Source of the DNA: Hyphomicrobium methylovorum
GTDB lineage: Bacteria > Pseudomonadota > Alphaproteobacteria > Rhizobiales > Hyphomicrobiaceae
DNA length: 64,000 bases
Direction: 5' to 3'
Assembly (NCBI RefSeq): GCF_013626205.1
Contig: NZ_QHJE01000001.1
Coordinates: 1,550,001 to 1,614,000, forward strand
Numbering within the stretch: position 1 is the first letter of the stretch; each line of letters begins with the position of its first letter. Below, piece by piece: positions 17,675-26,689 of the stretch. A program made the position numbers and the translations under genes. The notes under the pieces are model-generated. The model saw only the letters and a program-made list of their open reading frames with translations, was not told the origin of the DNA and made no database searches.

Positions 17675-18439
17675 TTAATCGTTGCTGTTCATGATGCCCA
17701 AGATGTTCAGGATGTGGATGAACAGCGTCACGAACGAACCGTAGAGCATGAAGGCGCCGAAGATCGACGAACGCTTCAGCTGTGCTTCACCGCCGTACTG
17801 AGCATTCTCGATGTACATCGACTTGATGGCCTGTGTTTCGAAGGCCGTGATGACAGAGAAGAGCAGAACAACGACGCTGGAGATCAGCAGGCTAACGGTT
17901 TTGCTCGTGCCCGGATCGGTGACGAAGAAGAAGCTCACCAGCATGACGATGATCATGCCGATCGACGCCATGGAGAGGAAGCCGCTCCAGCCCGTCATGT
18001 CCTTCTTGGTCGTGTAGCCGATGAGGCTCGTCGCCGCGAACGTTGCCGCCGCGATGAAGAATGCCTGACCGACGAGGCCAGCGAGGCCCTGCGATACGAA
18101 CAGCGAGATCATCGGCGCCATAAGCGCGCCCCAGAGCGCGCAGTAGAGCCAATAGGCACCGTGTGCGACGGCGGCGCTACCCGAGAAGAACAACCGGGGT
18201 GCAAACCAGCCGAGGCCAAAAATTGCAGCAAACAAGACCCACTTCATGGGTCCGACGGCAATCGCCTGCATCACTGCGGGGTTTGCCATCAACAACATGA
18301 CGACGACGGCCGTTCCGGCAACGCCGAGCGCCATATAATTGTAGGTACCCAGCATGAACGAGCGAAGGCCCTGATCGATTGCGCCGGATGTTCTCGCGCC
18401 GCCGAGAGGCCCTGTCGGTCGCGTAAAAACTTCAGCCAT
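17675..18439 (-). CDS. Bax inhibitor-1/YccA family membrane protein
   Basis: 254-residue inner-membrane protein with seven hydrophobic segments. After a short N-terminus with SGAIDQGLRSFMLGTYNYMALGV, the segments follow the BI-1 (TMBIM) pattern, including LGWFAPRLFF and the acidic FETQAIKSMY near the end, and a C-terminal helix with HILNILGI. Bacterial members include YccA, which modulates FtsH, and BsYetJ, a pH-sensitive calcium leak; which applies here is unknown. Monocistronic, with its own terminator. Confidence 0.88.
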   Translation of the reverse strand: MAEVFTRPTGPLGGARTSGAIDQGLRSFMLGTYNYMALGVAGTAVVVMLLMANPAVMQAIAVGPMKWVLFAAIFGLGWFAPRLFFSGSAAVAHGAYWLYCALWGALMAPMISLFVSQGLAGLVGQAFFIAAATFAATSLIGYTTKKDMTGWSGFLSMASIGMIIVMLVSFFFVTDPGTSKTVSLLISSVVVLLFSVITAFETQAIKSMYIENAQYGGEAQLKRSSIFGAFMLYGSFVTLFIHILNILGIMNSND

Positions 18440-18542
18440 TGTGGTCTTTTCCTCACGTTAACCGGCACAACCCGCCGGATTTGTCCAACATATGACCCCG
18501 GGGGATCACCGTTTCAAGGTGGCAGGCGTTAGAAAACCTTAC

Positions 18543-21122
18543 CTAATCTGCTCTTAAGTATGGCACTGGCCGGGCCCGAAGCACGGCCCAGGTTCCCAGC
18601 GCACCAAAAACAGAGATCATCAGTGCAGCAACAGTCAGGGTGGTCAAAACCGCGGCTGGTGTAAAGACGAAATCGAGCTCCAGGATGCGTGTGACCGCGA
18701 TCCAGGCCACGAGACCTCCCACAACCGTCGATACCAGGGCCGCAATGAGGGCCAGCAGCGCATATTCATAGCCATGCACTTTGAGGATTTGGCGACGGCG
18801 CGCGCCGATGGTTTTCAAAATTACCGCTTCGAGCGTTCGCCGCCGCTGCGCGGCCGCGAGTGCCCCGGCAAGCACCAATGCTCCGGCCGCCAGCGTGACG
18901 CTGCCTGCCGCCTCAACGGCGATCATGACCTTTTCGAAAATTTTGCTGAATTGCTCGATGGCGTCGCGCACGCGCACAGCGCTGACGGACGGGAACGTCT
19001 TTCCAAGGTCGCGGACCATGGCCGACTCGTCCTGGCGCGAGGTGCCTTCCGGCAGACGCAACGTCGCCAGGAGATTATGCGGCGCGGCGCGAAGCGTATT
19101 CGGCGTGAACACCATCACAAAGTTCAGTGACAAACTTTCCCAGTTCACCTCTCTGAGATTTGCGACTTTTGCGTCGACGTTCCGGCCAAGCACGTTGACG
19201 GTTACCGAGTCGCCGATCTTTAAGCCCAGCTTGTGCGCGATTTCGGTTTCAAACGAAACGAGCGGCGGACCGTCGTAGTCTTTGCTCCACCACGTGCCTT
19301 CCGTAACTTTCGATCCGTCCGGCACAGTGTCGGAGTAGCTGAGGCCGCGGTCTCCATTCATCACCCAGCCGATGTCGGCCGGAACTTTCAGATTTTCGAC
19401 CGGAACACCACGCACGGCGACCATGCGTCCGCGCAGCATCGGCGCGTCGTACAGCTTCGCCTTTGGAACGAACGTATCGATCCGCGTTTTCAAAGCGCCG
19501 AAGTCATTAGGACTTATGTCGAGCAGGAAATAATCGGGCGCTTCTTCAGGTAGCCGCTCTTGAAGGTCGGCGACGAGCGCCGCGTTGGAAAGCGCCACGG
19601 CTACAAGGATCGACAAACCCGTGCCGAGCGACAGGACGACAGACCGCGTTAGCCCGTCGGGCGCCGCGATATTGCGCAACGCGAGCGCCAGCTCGGGTGA
19701 ACGCGGTCGCGGCAGACGCGCCGCCAAGCGAGCAACAAATCCGCCAAGCCAGCCGAAGACCGCCAGCATCAAAGCAAGACCGGCGGCGACGTAGAGCGCG
19801 ATCTTCGGAGGATCAGACGTCAGAACCGCAACACCGACCAGCAGTGCAACCGTGACCGCCGTTGCCGCCATGATCGCGGCGCGCGGACGTCCTCCGGCCG
19901 TGCTCATGGAATTGCGAAACAAGACCGCCGCGCGCACGTTCTCAACCCGGCCAAGGGGCCAAAGCGCGAAGACCAGCGCGACGAGGACGCCATAGAGCGT
20001 TGCGATTCCCAAGCTTCGCGGCGAGACGACAAGGTCCGCGCGAACAGGCAAGAGATCCCCGTAGAAATAATCGACGAGCGGAGGCACCGCCATGCCGCAA
20101 AGCAAGCCAATGCCTATGCCGATCGCGCTCATCAAAAGGATCTGGACGAGAAAAATCGAGATGATCTGGCTGCCCGTCGCGCCGACGCTGCGCAATGTGG
20201 CGATCACCTTCACGCGTTTGTCCACGTATGTCGCGACGGCATTGGCAATGCCGACACCGCCGACGAGCAGCGACGCGAGGCCGATCAGAATAAGGAATTG
20301 GCGCAGACGTTCGAGCGTGCGCGTCACCTGCGGCGACGGGTTGTAGCGGTCAATGCTGGAAAAGCCCGCTTCGGGCAATTTTTCGCTGACGGATTTGCGA
20401 AGCTGAGCAAGCGCCTCAGCATCCGACGGCGCGTCAGCCGGAAGTTTCAAAGCGTACCGCCAGCGAATAAGCGTTCCGGGTTTCACCAACCCCGTCTGCT
20501 CGAGCGTTGCGAGCGACATGAACATGCGTGGACCGTACGTCATGCGATCGGCCACGGCGTCTGGTTCTGACGCCAGAATCCCGGCGACCTTCACCTCAGC
20601 GTCGCCGATGCGGACATTGTCACCGATTTTGATGTTCAGCCTTTCGGCGAGCATCGGATCGAGCACGGCGCCGTTGCCGGCGATCGCGGCGGCGAATGGT
20701 TTGTCGCCTTCCAGCGTGACGGATCCGGTGAGCGGATATGCGTCGTCGACGGCTTTCAGCTCTGTCAGCGCTTGATCGGATCCATCGAGACGCCGCGCCA
20801 TCGAGCGCATTGTTGCCGTTTCGCTCACGCGACCTAGGGCGTGTAATGTCTCCAGCTCCTGCGCCGTTGCCCGCGTATGCGAGCGCGCAAAGGTGACGTC
20901 GCCTCCGAGGATCGTTTCGCCCTGGCTGGCGAGACCGGCGCGCAACGCGTCGGCAAGCGCGCCGACCGCGGCGATGACCATGACGCCCAGCGCAAGACAG
21001 GCGATGAAAATGCGAAACCCTTTGAAGCCCGCACGCAATTCGCGAAGGCCAAGTCGCAGAATATCAACGGTCCCTGCGCGGCGGACGGCGCGCGTCGACT
21101 CCGTCGTCGAAGCCATCGTCAT
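18543..21122 (-). CDS. ABC transporter permease, FtsX/YbbP family
   Basis: Large permease of 859 residues with FtsX-type membrane domains: an N-terminal helix followed by a MacB-like periplasmic domain, a first FtsX domain (about residues 265-400), a second periplasmic domain, and a final FtsX domain at the C-terminus ending in RARPVPYLRAD. Overlaps the ATPase gene upstream by 4 bases. With the neighbouring TesA homologue divergent from it, the layout copies E. coli tesA/ybbA-ybbP. Proposed to extrude lipophilic or envelope-associated compounds; the substrate is unknown. Confidence 0.88.
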   Translation of the reverse strand: MTMASTTESTRAVRRAGTVDILRLGLRELRAGFKGFRIFIACLALGVMVIAAVGALADALRAGLASQGETILGGDVTFARSHTRATAQELETLHALGRVSETATMRSMARRLDGSDQALTELKAVDDAYPLTGSVTLEGDKPFAAAIAGNGAVLDPMLAERLNIKIGDNVRIGDAEVKVAGILASEPDAVADRMTYGPRMFMSLATLEQTGLVKPGTLIRWRYALKLPADAPSDAEALAQLRKSVSEKLPEAGFSSIDRYNPSPQVTRTLERLRQFLILIGLASLLVGGVGIANAVATYVDKRVKVIATLRSVGATGSQIISIFLVQILLMSAIGIGIGLLCGMAVPPLVDYFYGDLLPVRADLVVSPRSLGIATLYGVLVALVFALWPLGRVENVRAAVLFRNSMSTAGGRPRAAIMAATAVTVALLVGVAVLTSDPPKIALYVAAGLALMLAVFGWLGGFVARLAARLPRPRSPELALALRNIAAPDGLTRSVVLSLGTGLSILVAVALSNAALVADLQERLPEEAPDYFLLDISPNDFGALKTRIDTFVPKAKLYDAPMLRGRMVAVRGVPVENLKVPADIGWVMNGDRGLSYSDTVPDGSKVTEGTWWSKDYDGPPLVSFETEIAHKLGLKIGDSVTVNVLGRNVDAKVANLREVNWESLSLNFVMVFTPNTLRAAPHNLLATLRLPEGTSRQDESAMVRDLGKTFPSVSAVRVRDAIEQFSKIFEKVMIAVEAAGSVTLAAGALVLAGALAAAQRRRTLEAVILKTIGARRRQILKVHGYEYALLALIAALVSTVVGGLVAWIAVTRILELDFVFTPAAVLTTLTVAALMISVFGALGTWAVLRARPVPYLRAD

Positions 21123-21829
21123 GACGATACCGCGCGGGTGGCCACATTGGTCAGTTCGTCGGAAACGATGTTGCCGTCGGCCATGCGGATGACGCGATCA
21201 GCCATAGCTGCGAGGCGTTCGTCGTGCGTAACGATAATCATCGTCGCGTTGCGCCGGGCGTGCGCGCCGAAAAGAAGCTCTACGATCTGGCGGCCTGTGC
21301 GGCCGTCCAAGTTGCCGGTCGGCTCATCGGCCAGCACGATGCGCGGCTGGCGCACGAGCGCGCGGGCAATCGCCACCCGTTGCTGTTCACCGCCAGACAA
21401 CTCCGCCGGGAAATGATCGACGCGTTCAGCCAGCCCCACCTCTTTCAAGAGCTGATGCGCGTTGTCGAACGCGTTCGCTTCGCCTGCGAGCTCCATGGGG
21501 AGCGCGACGTTTTCGAGCGCCGTCATCGTCGGTACCAGATGGAATGACTGGAATATGACGCCCATGTCAGCGCCACGGAGCAGGGCGAGTTCGTCTTCCG
21601 ACATCGCAGCCAGGGACTTCCCTGCGGCGACGACCTTGCCGCCCGTTGCCTGTTCGAGCCCCGCCATCACCATCAAGAGCGACGTCTTGCCCGATCCCGA
21701 CGGGCCGAGGATCGCGGCCGACTGACCTCGCGGCACCGTCAACGAAACGCCGCGTAAAATGTGCACGGGCCCGGCTTTGCTTGTCAGCGTCAATTGGACA
21801 TTATCGAGTTCGATGATGGGGTCGCTCAA
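21119..21829 (-). CDS. ABC transporter ATP-binding protein, YbbA/LolD-like
   Basis: 236-residue ATPase partner of the FtsX-type permease. Walker A GPSGSGKTSLL (about residues 42-52), Q-loop VIFQSFHLVPTMTALENV, signature LSGGEQQRVAIARALV, Walker B IVLADEPTGNLD, and switch His in VTHDERLA. The LIFQ/ADEPTGNLD style is that of the LolD/MacB group. The frame opens with TTG at 21829; no in-frame ATG or GTG fits better, so the start is somewhat uncertain. Divergent from the tesA-like gene across about 100 bases. Confidence 0.9.
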   Translation of the reverse strand: MSDPIIELDNVQLTLTSKAGPVHILRGVSLTVPRGQSAAILGPSGSGKTSLLMVMAGLEQATGGKVVAAGKSLAAMSEDELALLRGADMGVIFQSFHLVPTMTALENVALPMELAGEANAFDNAHQLLKEVGLAERVDHFPAELSGGEQQRVAIARALVRQPRIVLADEPTGNLDGRTGRQIVELLFGAHARRNATMIIVTHDERLAAMADRVIRMADGNIVSDELTNVATRAVSS

Positions 21830-21936
21830 GCTGCGTGCCTTTGTTTGAATGAAAGAATCTCGACGCCCGGACTTGTTTCGCCGAATTCGAGGCTATACGT
21901 CAGCATCATGATGTGCGCGATGGGTGGGGCCGAAAA

Positions 21937-22614
21937 ATGAACGTGCTCGAACCGATCCGGATGCTGGCTTTGGCAATCGTACTCTCGTTGCTTTCCTCCC
22001 CCTTGTCGGCAGTGGACGCCGCGGACGTACCAACGACGCCTGTTACGATCCTGGCGTTCGGCGACAGCCTGACGGCGGGTTACGGCGTAAAGGCCACGGA
22101 GGCCTTCCCGGCGCAGCTTCAGATGGCACTCGAAGCGAAAGGCTACAAGGTCACCGTGCTCAATGGCGGCGTTTCCGGGGATACGACGTCGGGCGGCGCC
22201 CAGCGGCTTGACTGGGCGCTGGAGCCGCCGCCGGATGGCGTGATCCTGGAACTTGGCGCGAACGACGCGTTGCGCGGCATCGATCCAAAAGAGCCGCGCG
22301 CCAATCTCGACGCCATGCTGGAAAAGCTGAAAGCCAAAAACATTGCCGTGCTGATCGCGGGCATGCGTGCGCCGAACAATTGGGGCGCCGACTATTCGAA
22401 AGCTTTCGATGCAATCTATCCGGATCTCGCGGCGAAATACGGCTATCCGCTGTATCCGTTTTTTCTTGATGGCGTTGCTCTCGACCGGAGCTTTTCGCAA
22501 TCTGACGGACTGCATCCGACAGCAGCGGGCATCGCGGAGATCGTGAAACGCATTCTGCCCGAGGTCGAAACCTTGGTGCAGACGATTGCCCAGCGCAAGA
22601 CGTCGGTAAAGTAA
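21937..22614 (+). CDS. tesA: Arylesterase / lysophospholipase TesA-like (SGNH hydrolase)
   Basis: Secreted GDSL hydrolase of 225 residues. A signal peptide (LALAIVLSLLSSPLSAVDA, cleavage near residue 26-28) precedes the SGNH blocks: FGDSLTAGYG (catalytic Ser), GGVSGDTTSGG (Gly), GANDALRG (Asn) and DGLHPTAAG (Asp/His). Acts on acyl-esters or thioesters in the periplasm; natural substrate unknown. The ATG at 21937 is preferred over a start eight codons upstream because it gives a clean signal peptide. Divergent from a YbbA/YbbP-type exporter, a conserved pairing. Confidence 0.92.
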   Translation: MNVLEPIRMLALAIVLSLLSSPLSAVDAADVPTTPVTILAFGDSLTAGYGVKATEAFPAQLQMALEAKGYKVTVLNGGVSGDTTSGGAQRLDWALEPPPDGVILELGANDALRGIDPKEPRANLDAMLEKLKAKNIAVLIAGMRAPNNWGADYSKAFDAIYPDLAAKYGYPLYPFFLDGVALDRSFSQSDGLHPTAAGIAEIVKRILPEVETLVQTIAQRKTSVK

Positions 22615-22663
22615 CGGCGCGCCGCTGTCCGTTTCGAGTTTCGACAACGAGCGAGGTGTTCAA

Positions 22664-23236
22664 ATGCCCCGATTGTTCAGCGCTATCGAAATTCCCGACG
22701 ACATCGGGGACGACCTTCACCGCATGCGTGTGCCGCTGCCCGGCGCGCGCTGGATCACGCCCGAGAGCTACCACATCACGTTGCGGTTTGCGGGCGACAT
22801 CGGCAACGCGGAAGCGCGCGAATTGATGGCCAATCTTGCGCGTATCGAGACTGACGGGTTCGAGCTTCGCCTTTCGGGCCTCGGCGTTTTCGGCGGCGAC
22901 AATCCGCACAGTCTTTGGGCCGGGCTTGAGCCGGAGCCGAAGCTCGATGAGCTGGCGCGGGCCCATGAGAAGGCGGCCCGAAATGCAGGCCTACCGCCGG
23001 ATACGCGCGCCTTTCGTCCGCATGTCACGCTCGCGCGCCTCAGGCATTCGGACCCTGAAGCGATCGCGCGATTCCTCACGCGAAACGGCGGCTATAAGTC
23101 AGAACCGTTCTTTGTAACGCGCATCGTTCTTATGTCGTCGCGGCCGGGTGTCGGCGGCGGGCCGTACGGCATCGAAGACACGTATCCGGTGCGCGGAATG
23201 GAGTTTCTTTCAGGAGACGGCGAAGCCGCGTGGTGA
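22664..23236 (+). CDS. thpR: RNA 2',3'-cyclic phosphodiesterase (2'-5' RNA ligase family)
   Basis: 190-residue protein of the 2H phosphoesterase family, with the two catalytic motifs HITLRF (His37) and HVTLARL, about 85 residues apart, and the N-terminal PRLFSAIEIP. Opens 2',3'-cyclic phosphates of RNA; the ligase activity seen in vitro is reversible and of unclear role. Length and motif spacing are normal. Located 49 bases after the tesA-like gene. Confidence 0.9.
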   Translation: MPRLFSAIEIPDDIGDDLHRMRVPLPGARWITPESYHITLRFAGDIGNAEARELMANLARIETDGFELRLSGLGVFGGDNPHSLWAGLEPEPKLDELARAHEKAARNAGLPPDTRAFRPHVTLARLRHSDPEAIARFLTRNGGYKSEPFFVTRIVLMSSRPGVGGGPYGIEDTYPVRGMEFLSGDGEAAW

Positions 23237-23267
23237 TGGCGGCCTCGAGGCGGCGTTGCCTCCCCAC

Positions 23268-23900
23268 TCACCAAGCGTCGTCGCTCACTTCCAGTTTGTG
23301 AAAGAGTGCGCGACGGCCGGCTCTGCCGGACATGCTCGTGTCGCTTTCAAAGTATTCGCGCGCGGCGGCGGCCGAGATCTCGGCGCTGGCTTTCGCGCCC
23401 TGCGCTGCAGCCAGGCTGGCCGCAAGAGCGTCCCGGTTGCGCTGAGCTTCTATCTCTTTGACAGCGTAGTCGCGATGGCGCTCCTTGGCTTCCGCTGACC
23501 AGGGCGCTGCGCGGCAGGCACATCCGGGTTTTGCGCCAGCCTGAAAAGCGAAGGCGTTCGCTTCGTTCGCATACTTGCGGCCGTCGAGATCGATCATCGT
23601 CGCCGGAGCGCCGCGGCCCCTTGGAAAATAGAAGAGACGCGCTTCCGATTGACAGGCCGAACGGCAGGCATTTGCGTCAGCAGCAAAATTTTCGCGCACG
23701 GCATTCTGCCGGATCGGGAAATAAAATCCATCGCACGAGCGCACGCACATCGTCTGATAAAGCTCGGAAGCGACGGATGGTGTCTTCGCCGTGGGATCAA
23801 TCGGTGGCTCCGCCGAGGCCGCGCCTGCGAATGCATTTACAATCGCGATGAACGCAGCTTGGCGCGACATACGCCGTCGAGCGTGGGGAGCGACTGACAT
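23268..23900 (-). CDS. DUF2865 domain secreted protein
   Basis: 210 residues from the ATG at 23900 with a signal-peptide-like N-terminus (RQAAFIAIVNAFAGAASA). The body holds a Cys-rich block: TMCVRSCDGFYFPI, then ADANACRSACQSEARLFYFPRG, then PGCACRAAP, six or seven cysteines in all, the arrangement I associate with DUF2865 of Rhizobiales. The C-terminal third is Ala/Glu-rich and probably helical. Function unknown; the Cys pattern suggests disulphides in the periplasm. The ATG at 23870 is an alternative start. Confidence 0.75.
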   Translation of the reverse strand: MSVAPHARRRMSRQAAFIAIVNAFAGAASAEPPIDPTAKTPSVASELYQTMCVRSCDGFYFPIRQNAVRENFAADANACRSACQSEARLFYFPRGRGAPATMIDLDGRKYANEANAFAFQAGAKPGCACRAAPWSAEAKERHRDYAVKEIEAQRNRDALAASLAAAQGAKASAEISAAAAREYFESDTSMSGRAGRRALFHKLEVSDDAW

Positions 23901-24004
23901 TTCCGGCGGCCTGTGAAACGCAAATTCGGCAACGCCTGAAATAATCGCGGTAGTGGAAAGATTGCTTGAATTCGAAATCAACAATTCAAGCGTTCTGCGG
24001 GTGG

Positions 24005-24985
24005 TCAGGTTCCTATCGTCAACACAACCTTACCGGCCGCCTCGCGCCGGTCCAAAATCGCAAGCGCATCCTTGATCGAATCGAGTGCATAAAGCCCATG
24101 GGTCACCGGCTTCAAACGTCCGTCTGCGACCCACTCCAGAAGCTGGCGCATGTTTGCCCGATGTCCCGCTGGGTCGCGCCGGACCGAGTCACCCCAGAAG
24201 ACGCCCGATGCCTCGGCGCCCTTGAGCATAAGAAGATTGAGCGGGATTTTTGGAATTTCGCCCGAAGCGAAGCCGACGACGAGAAACCGCCCTTGCCAGC
24301 GAAGCGCGCGCAGCAACGGCTCGGACACCGGCCCACCAACACAATCGTAAATGATGTCCGCACCATCGCCGCCCGTCAGCGCGCGAACACCGGCCTTCAA
24401 ATCGGTAGATGGAAATTCGAGGGTCTCGTCCGCGCCCGCAGCGGTTGCGATGGCGCATTTTTCCGGCGAGGACGCAACGGCAATGACGCGCGCGCCCATG
24501 AGCTTGGCGATCTCGACGGCGGCTTGGCCCGCGCCGCCTGCTGCGCCGGTGACGACGACTGTTTCGCCCGGCTGCAACCTGCCGCGGTCACGCAAGCCAT
24601 GGATCGCCGTTCCGAACGTCACCGGCAATCCGGCGGCCGTCGTCAGCGGGACGGCGTCAGGCACCGTGATGAGGGCTTCGAGATCGACGGCGATCTTCTC
24701 GGCGGCACCGCCCCAGTTCACATAGGCCATGACGCGTTGTCCCAGCGCGAGCCCTGCGCCTTCGCCGGAAATGTGTTCGATTTCTCCGGCGATCTCGGCG
24801 CCCGGTGAGAACGGCAGCTCCGGCTTGAACTGGTATTTGCCGCGCGTAATCAGCGTGTCCGCGAAGTTGAGGCCCACCGCTTTCACGCGCACGATCGCCT
24901 GTCCCGGCTTCGCGTGCGGCTCTGGCACATCTTCGATGACGAGGCCGGGCGGTCCGTCAAGAGTCTTGCATAGAGCGGCCTTCAT
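24005..24985 (-). CDS. qor: NADPH:quinone oxidoreductase (zeta-crystallin-like MDR)
   Basis: 326-residue medium-chain dehydrogenase/reductase without structural zinc cysteines. N-terminal GroES-like domain includes VGLNFADTLITRGKYQFKPELPFSPGAEIAGE (key NFADTLIT and PGAEIAG), and the Rossmann part VVTGAAGGAGQAAVEIAKLMGARVIAVASSPEK binds NADPH. Such enzymes reduce quinones or enones by hydride transfer; the substrate is unknown. The start at 24985 has AGGGG upstream; a longer frame adds 22 residues with no family similarity. Divergent from an RNA methyltransferase gene. Confidence 0.88.
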   Translation of the reverse strand: MKAALCKTLDGPPGLVIEDVPEPHAKPGQAIVRVKAVGLNFADTLITRGKYQFKPELPFSPGAEIAGEIEHISGEGAGLALGQRVMAYVNWGGAAEKIAVDLEALITVPDAVPLTTAAGLPVTFGTAIHGLRDRGRLQPGETVVVTGAAGGAGQAAVEIAKLMGARVIAVASSPEKCAIATAAGADETLEFPSTDLKAGVRALTGGDGADIIYDCVGGPVSEPLLRALRWQGRFLVVGFASGEIPKIPLNLLMLKGAEASGVFWGDSVRRDPAGHRANMRQLLEWVADGRLKPVTHGLYALDSIKDALAILDRREAAGKVVLTIGT

Positions 24986-25035
24986 ATGAGACGTCCCCTT
25001 CCATTCTCCTCTCTGACAGTCATGAGCGCGACGCG

Positions 25036-25542
25036 ATGTCAAGAAATGCAACGGTTTGGCCTCCGCTTCCCAAGGGCTATTTCGCCATTGGCGCCGAGCG
25101 GATGTCGAAATCGCTTAATCTCGGAAACCTGATGCGGTCGGCGCACGCGTTTGGCGCGAGCTTCACGTTTACCGTCGGTGCGACATACCGGGCTGCCGAA
25201 GCGCACGCCGATACGTCCAAGAGCCAGCTGCACCTGCCGCACTACAATTGGCAGACTCTCGACGAGCTTGCCCTTCCAGGTGGCTGCAAGCTCGTCGGCA
25301 TCGAACTGCTGGACGAGGCAATCGACTTGCCGAGCTTCCGTCATCCTCTCCGCGCGGCTTATGTGCTCGGGCCGGAGCTTGGCTCTTTGTCGCCGCCGCT
25401 CGTCGAAAGGTGTGACTACGTCGTCAAAATCCCTTCGCGGTTCTGCATCAATGTTGCGATGGCGGGGGCAATCGTGATGTATGACCGCATGAAATCTCTC
25501 GCACGTTTTGCAGATCGTCCGGTGCGGGAAGGAGGGCCCTGA
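25036..25542 (+). CDS. SpoU/TrmH-family RNA methyltransferase
   Basis: 168-residue SPOUT methyltransferase using SAM to methylate 2'-O of tRNA or rRNA. Family motifs are seen: the early NLGNLMRSAHAFGA (motif 1, with Asn and Arg), YVLGPELGSLSPPL (motif 2) and IPSRFCINVAMAGAIVMYDR (motif 3; usual form is NVSxAxAIvlyE). Short, without the N-terminal substrate-binding domain, so the target nucleotide cannot be assigned. The following gene starts directly after its stop. Confidence 0.85.
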   Translation: MSRNATVWPPLPKGYFAIGAERMSKSLNLGNLMRSAHAFGASFTFTVGATYRAAEAHADTSKSQLHLPHYNWQTLDELALPGGCKLVGIELLDEAIDLPSFRHPLRAAYVLGPELGSLSPPLVERCDYVVKIPSRFCINVAMAGAIVMYDRMKSLARFADRPVREGGP

Positions 25543-26055
25543 ATGCAGGTCACGCGACGTTTCGTTGCGACCTTGATTGTTGCACTATCCGCCGTTACCG
25601 CGGCGCATGGAGACGAAGCTGTGTCACAGGTCGAGACATTCGGCGACTGGACGCTGCTTGCCGATTCTGAATCGCCGCATCTCTTCTGCTTCGTCACCAG
25701 CGAAGCGCGCGCCAGCTCTCCCAAGGACAGTCATCGCGAGACACCCCGCGCCTATATCTCGGCTTGGCCGAAGGATGGCATTCGCGCCGAAGTCAGCTTC
25801 CGCGTGGGCTATCGTTTCGAGAAGGGCGCGGAAGGGAACGTCGCTGTTGGAAGCGCGAATTTCGAGATATTCGGCACGGACCACCGCGCATTTGTCTCCG
25901 AGCCAACGCAAGAGCTGAAGTTGATCGAGGCTATGCGCAAGGGCAACACGATGACCGTTGCCTCTTCTTCCGACGATGGCTCACACATAACCGATACGTA
26001 TTCGCTTTACGGGCTCGGCCTCGCACTGCAGAGACTGCAAACGCTTTGCTTCTGA
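25543..26055 (+). CDS. Invasion-associated locus B (IalB)-like secreted protein
   Basis: 170 residues with a signal peptide (FVATLIVALSAVTAAHG). After it, VETFGDWTLLADSESPHLFCFV fits the IalB family opening (F-x-DW, then a Cys), and the protein ends in LYGLGLALQRLQTLCF, giving a second Cys near the C-terminus. Despite the family name no virulence role is implied; in free-living alphaproteobacteria it is a periplasmic protein of unknown function. It begins at the base after the methyltransferase stop, with GGAGGG in the end of that gene, so the two are coupled. Confidence 0.72.
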   Translation: MQVTRRFVATLIVALSAVTAAHGDEAVSQVETFGDWTLLADSESPHLFCFVTSEARASSPKDSHRETPRAYISAWPKDGIRAEVSFRVGYRFEKGAEGNVAVGSANFEIFGTDHRAFVSEPTQELKLIEAMRKGNTMTVASSSDDGSHITDTYSLYGLGLALQRLQTLCF

Positions 26056-26062
26056 AGTCCGG

Positions 26063-26689
26063 CTAGCTTCGTCCATTGGATCGCACGTGGACGTAGATCG
26101 CACCCTCGCCGCCGTGCTGGATTGCGGCAACCGTGTACCCGACCACGATGGCGCGCAGTTCCGGTTCGTCGAGCCAGCGCGGTACATTTCGTTTCAGGAT
26201 GCCGCGCTCGCGTTCCATGCCGCCGTGCTCGGCTGGGCCCGTGGTTTTGCCTTTGCCGGTAATCACCAACACGTAGCGCAATTGGCGCGTCTGGCAGCGA
26301 AATAAAAATGCGCGGAGCGCAGCGTGCGCTTCGTCCTGGCGCATCCCGTGTAAATCTATGCGCGCTTCGATCTCGATACGGCCGATGCGGATCTTGCGTG
26401 CGTTCTTTCGATCGATCGCGGCGATCGGAGGCGGCTCGCTCGAGCGTTTGACCGGTGCGGTTCGCGGTTGCGCGCGTTCGACGGCAGGTGTTGGGCTGGC
26501 TGGTTTTTTTGAAGATGTTTTTGTCTTCGAGGGTGGAAGGGCGAGCGCCTCTGCCTGATCGAGAAGCACGCGCCCCTTGGCACGCTTCAGCGGCTCGATG
26601 CTGGCCGCCGTGTAGCTCCAAACCGCATCATCGTCATCGTGGCTCACCGCTGGCGATTTGCGGCTGCGCGTACCGGTTGGCTTTTTCAC
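26063..26689 (-). CDS. Smr-domain protein
   Basis: 208 residues. The N-terminal half is a low-complexity, Ser/Pro/Lys-rich linker; the C-terminal half (about residues 105-205) is an Smr domain with DLHGMRQDEAHAALRAFL, LVITGKGK and HGGEGAIYVHVR. Smr domains bind or nick nucleic acids. GTG start overlapping the mltA stop by 4 bases. In many alphaproteobacteria the order tim44-mltA-smr is conserved, as here, so function may be linked by expression only. Confidence 0.88.
   Translation of the reverse strand: MKKPTGTRSRKSPAVSHDDDDAVWSYTAASIEPLKRAKGRVLLDQAEALALPPSKTKTSSKKPASPTPAVERAQPRTAPVKRSSEPPPIAAIDRKNARKIRIGRIEIEARIDLHGMRQDEAHAALRAFLFRCQTRQLRYVLVITGKGKTTGPAEHGGMERERGILKRNVPRWLDEPELRAIVVGYTVAAIQHGGEGAIYVHVRSNGRS

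Noticed and set aside
17663-18532. 289-residue forward open frame over the Bax-inhibitor-like gene
   Set aside because: Highly charged His/Glu/Arg composition typical of a shadow of a hydrophobic protein on the other strand.
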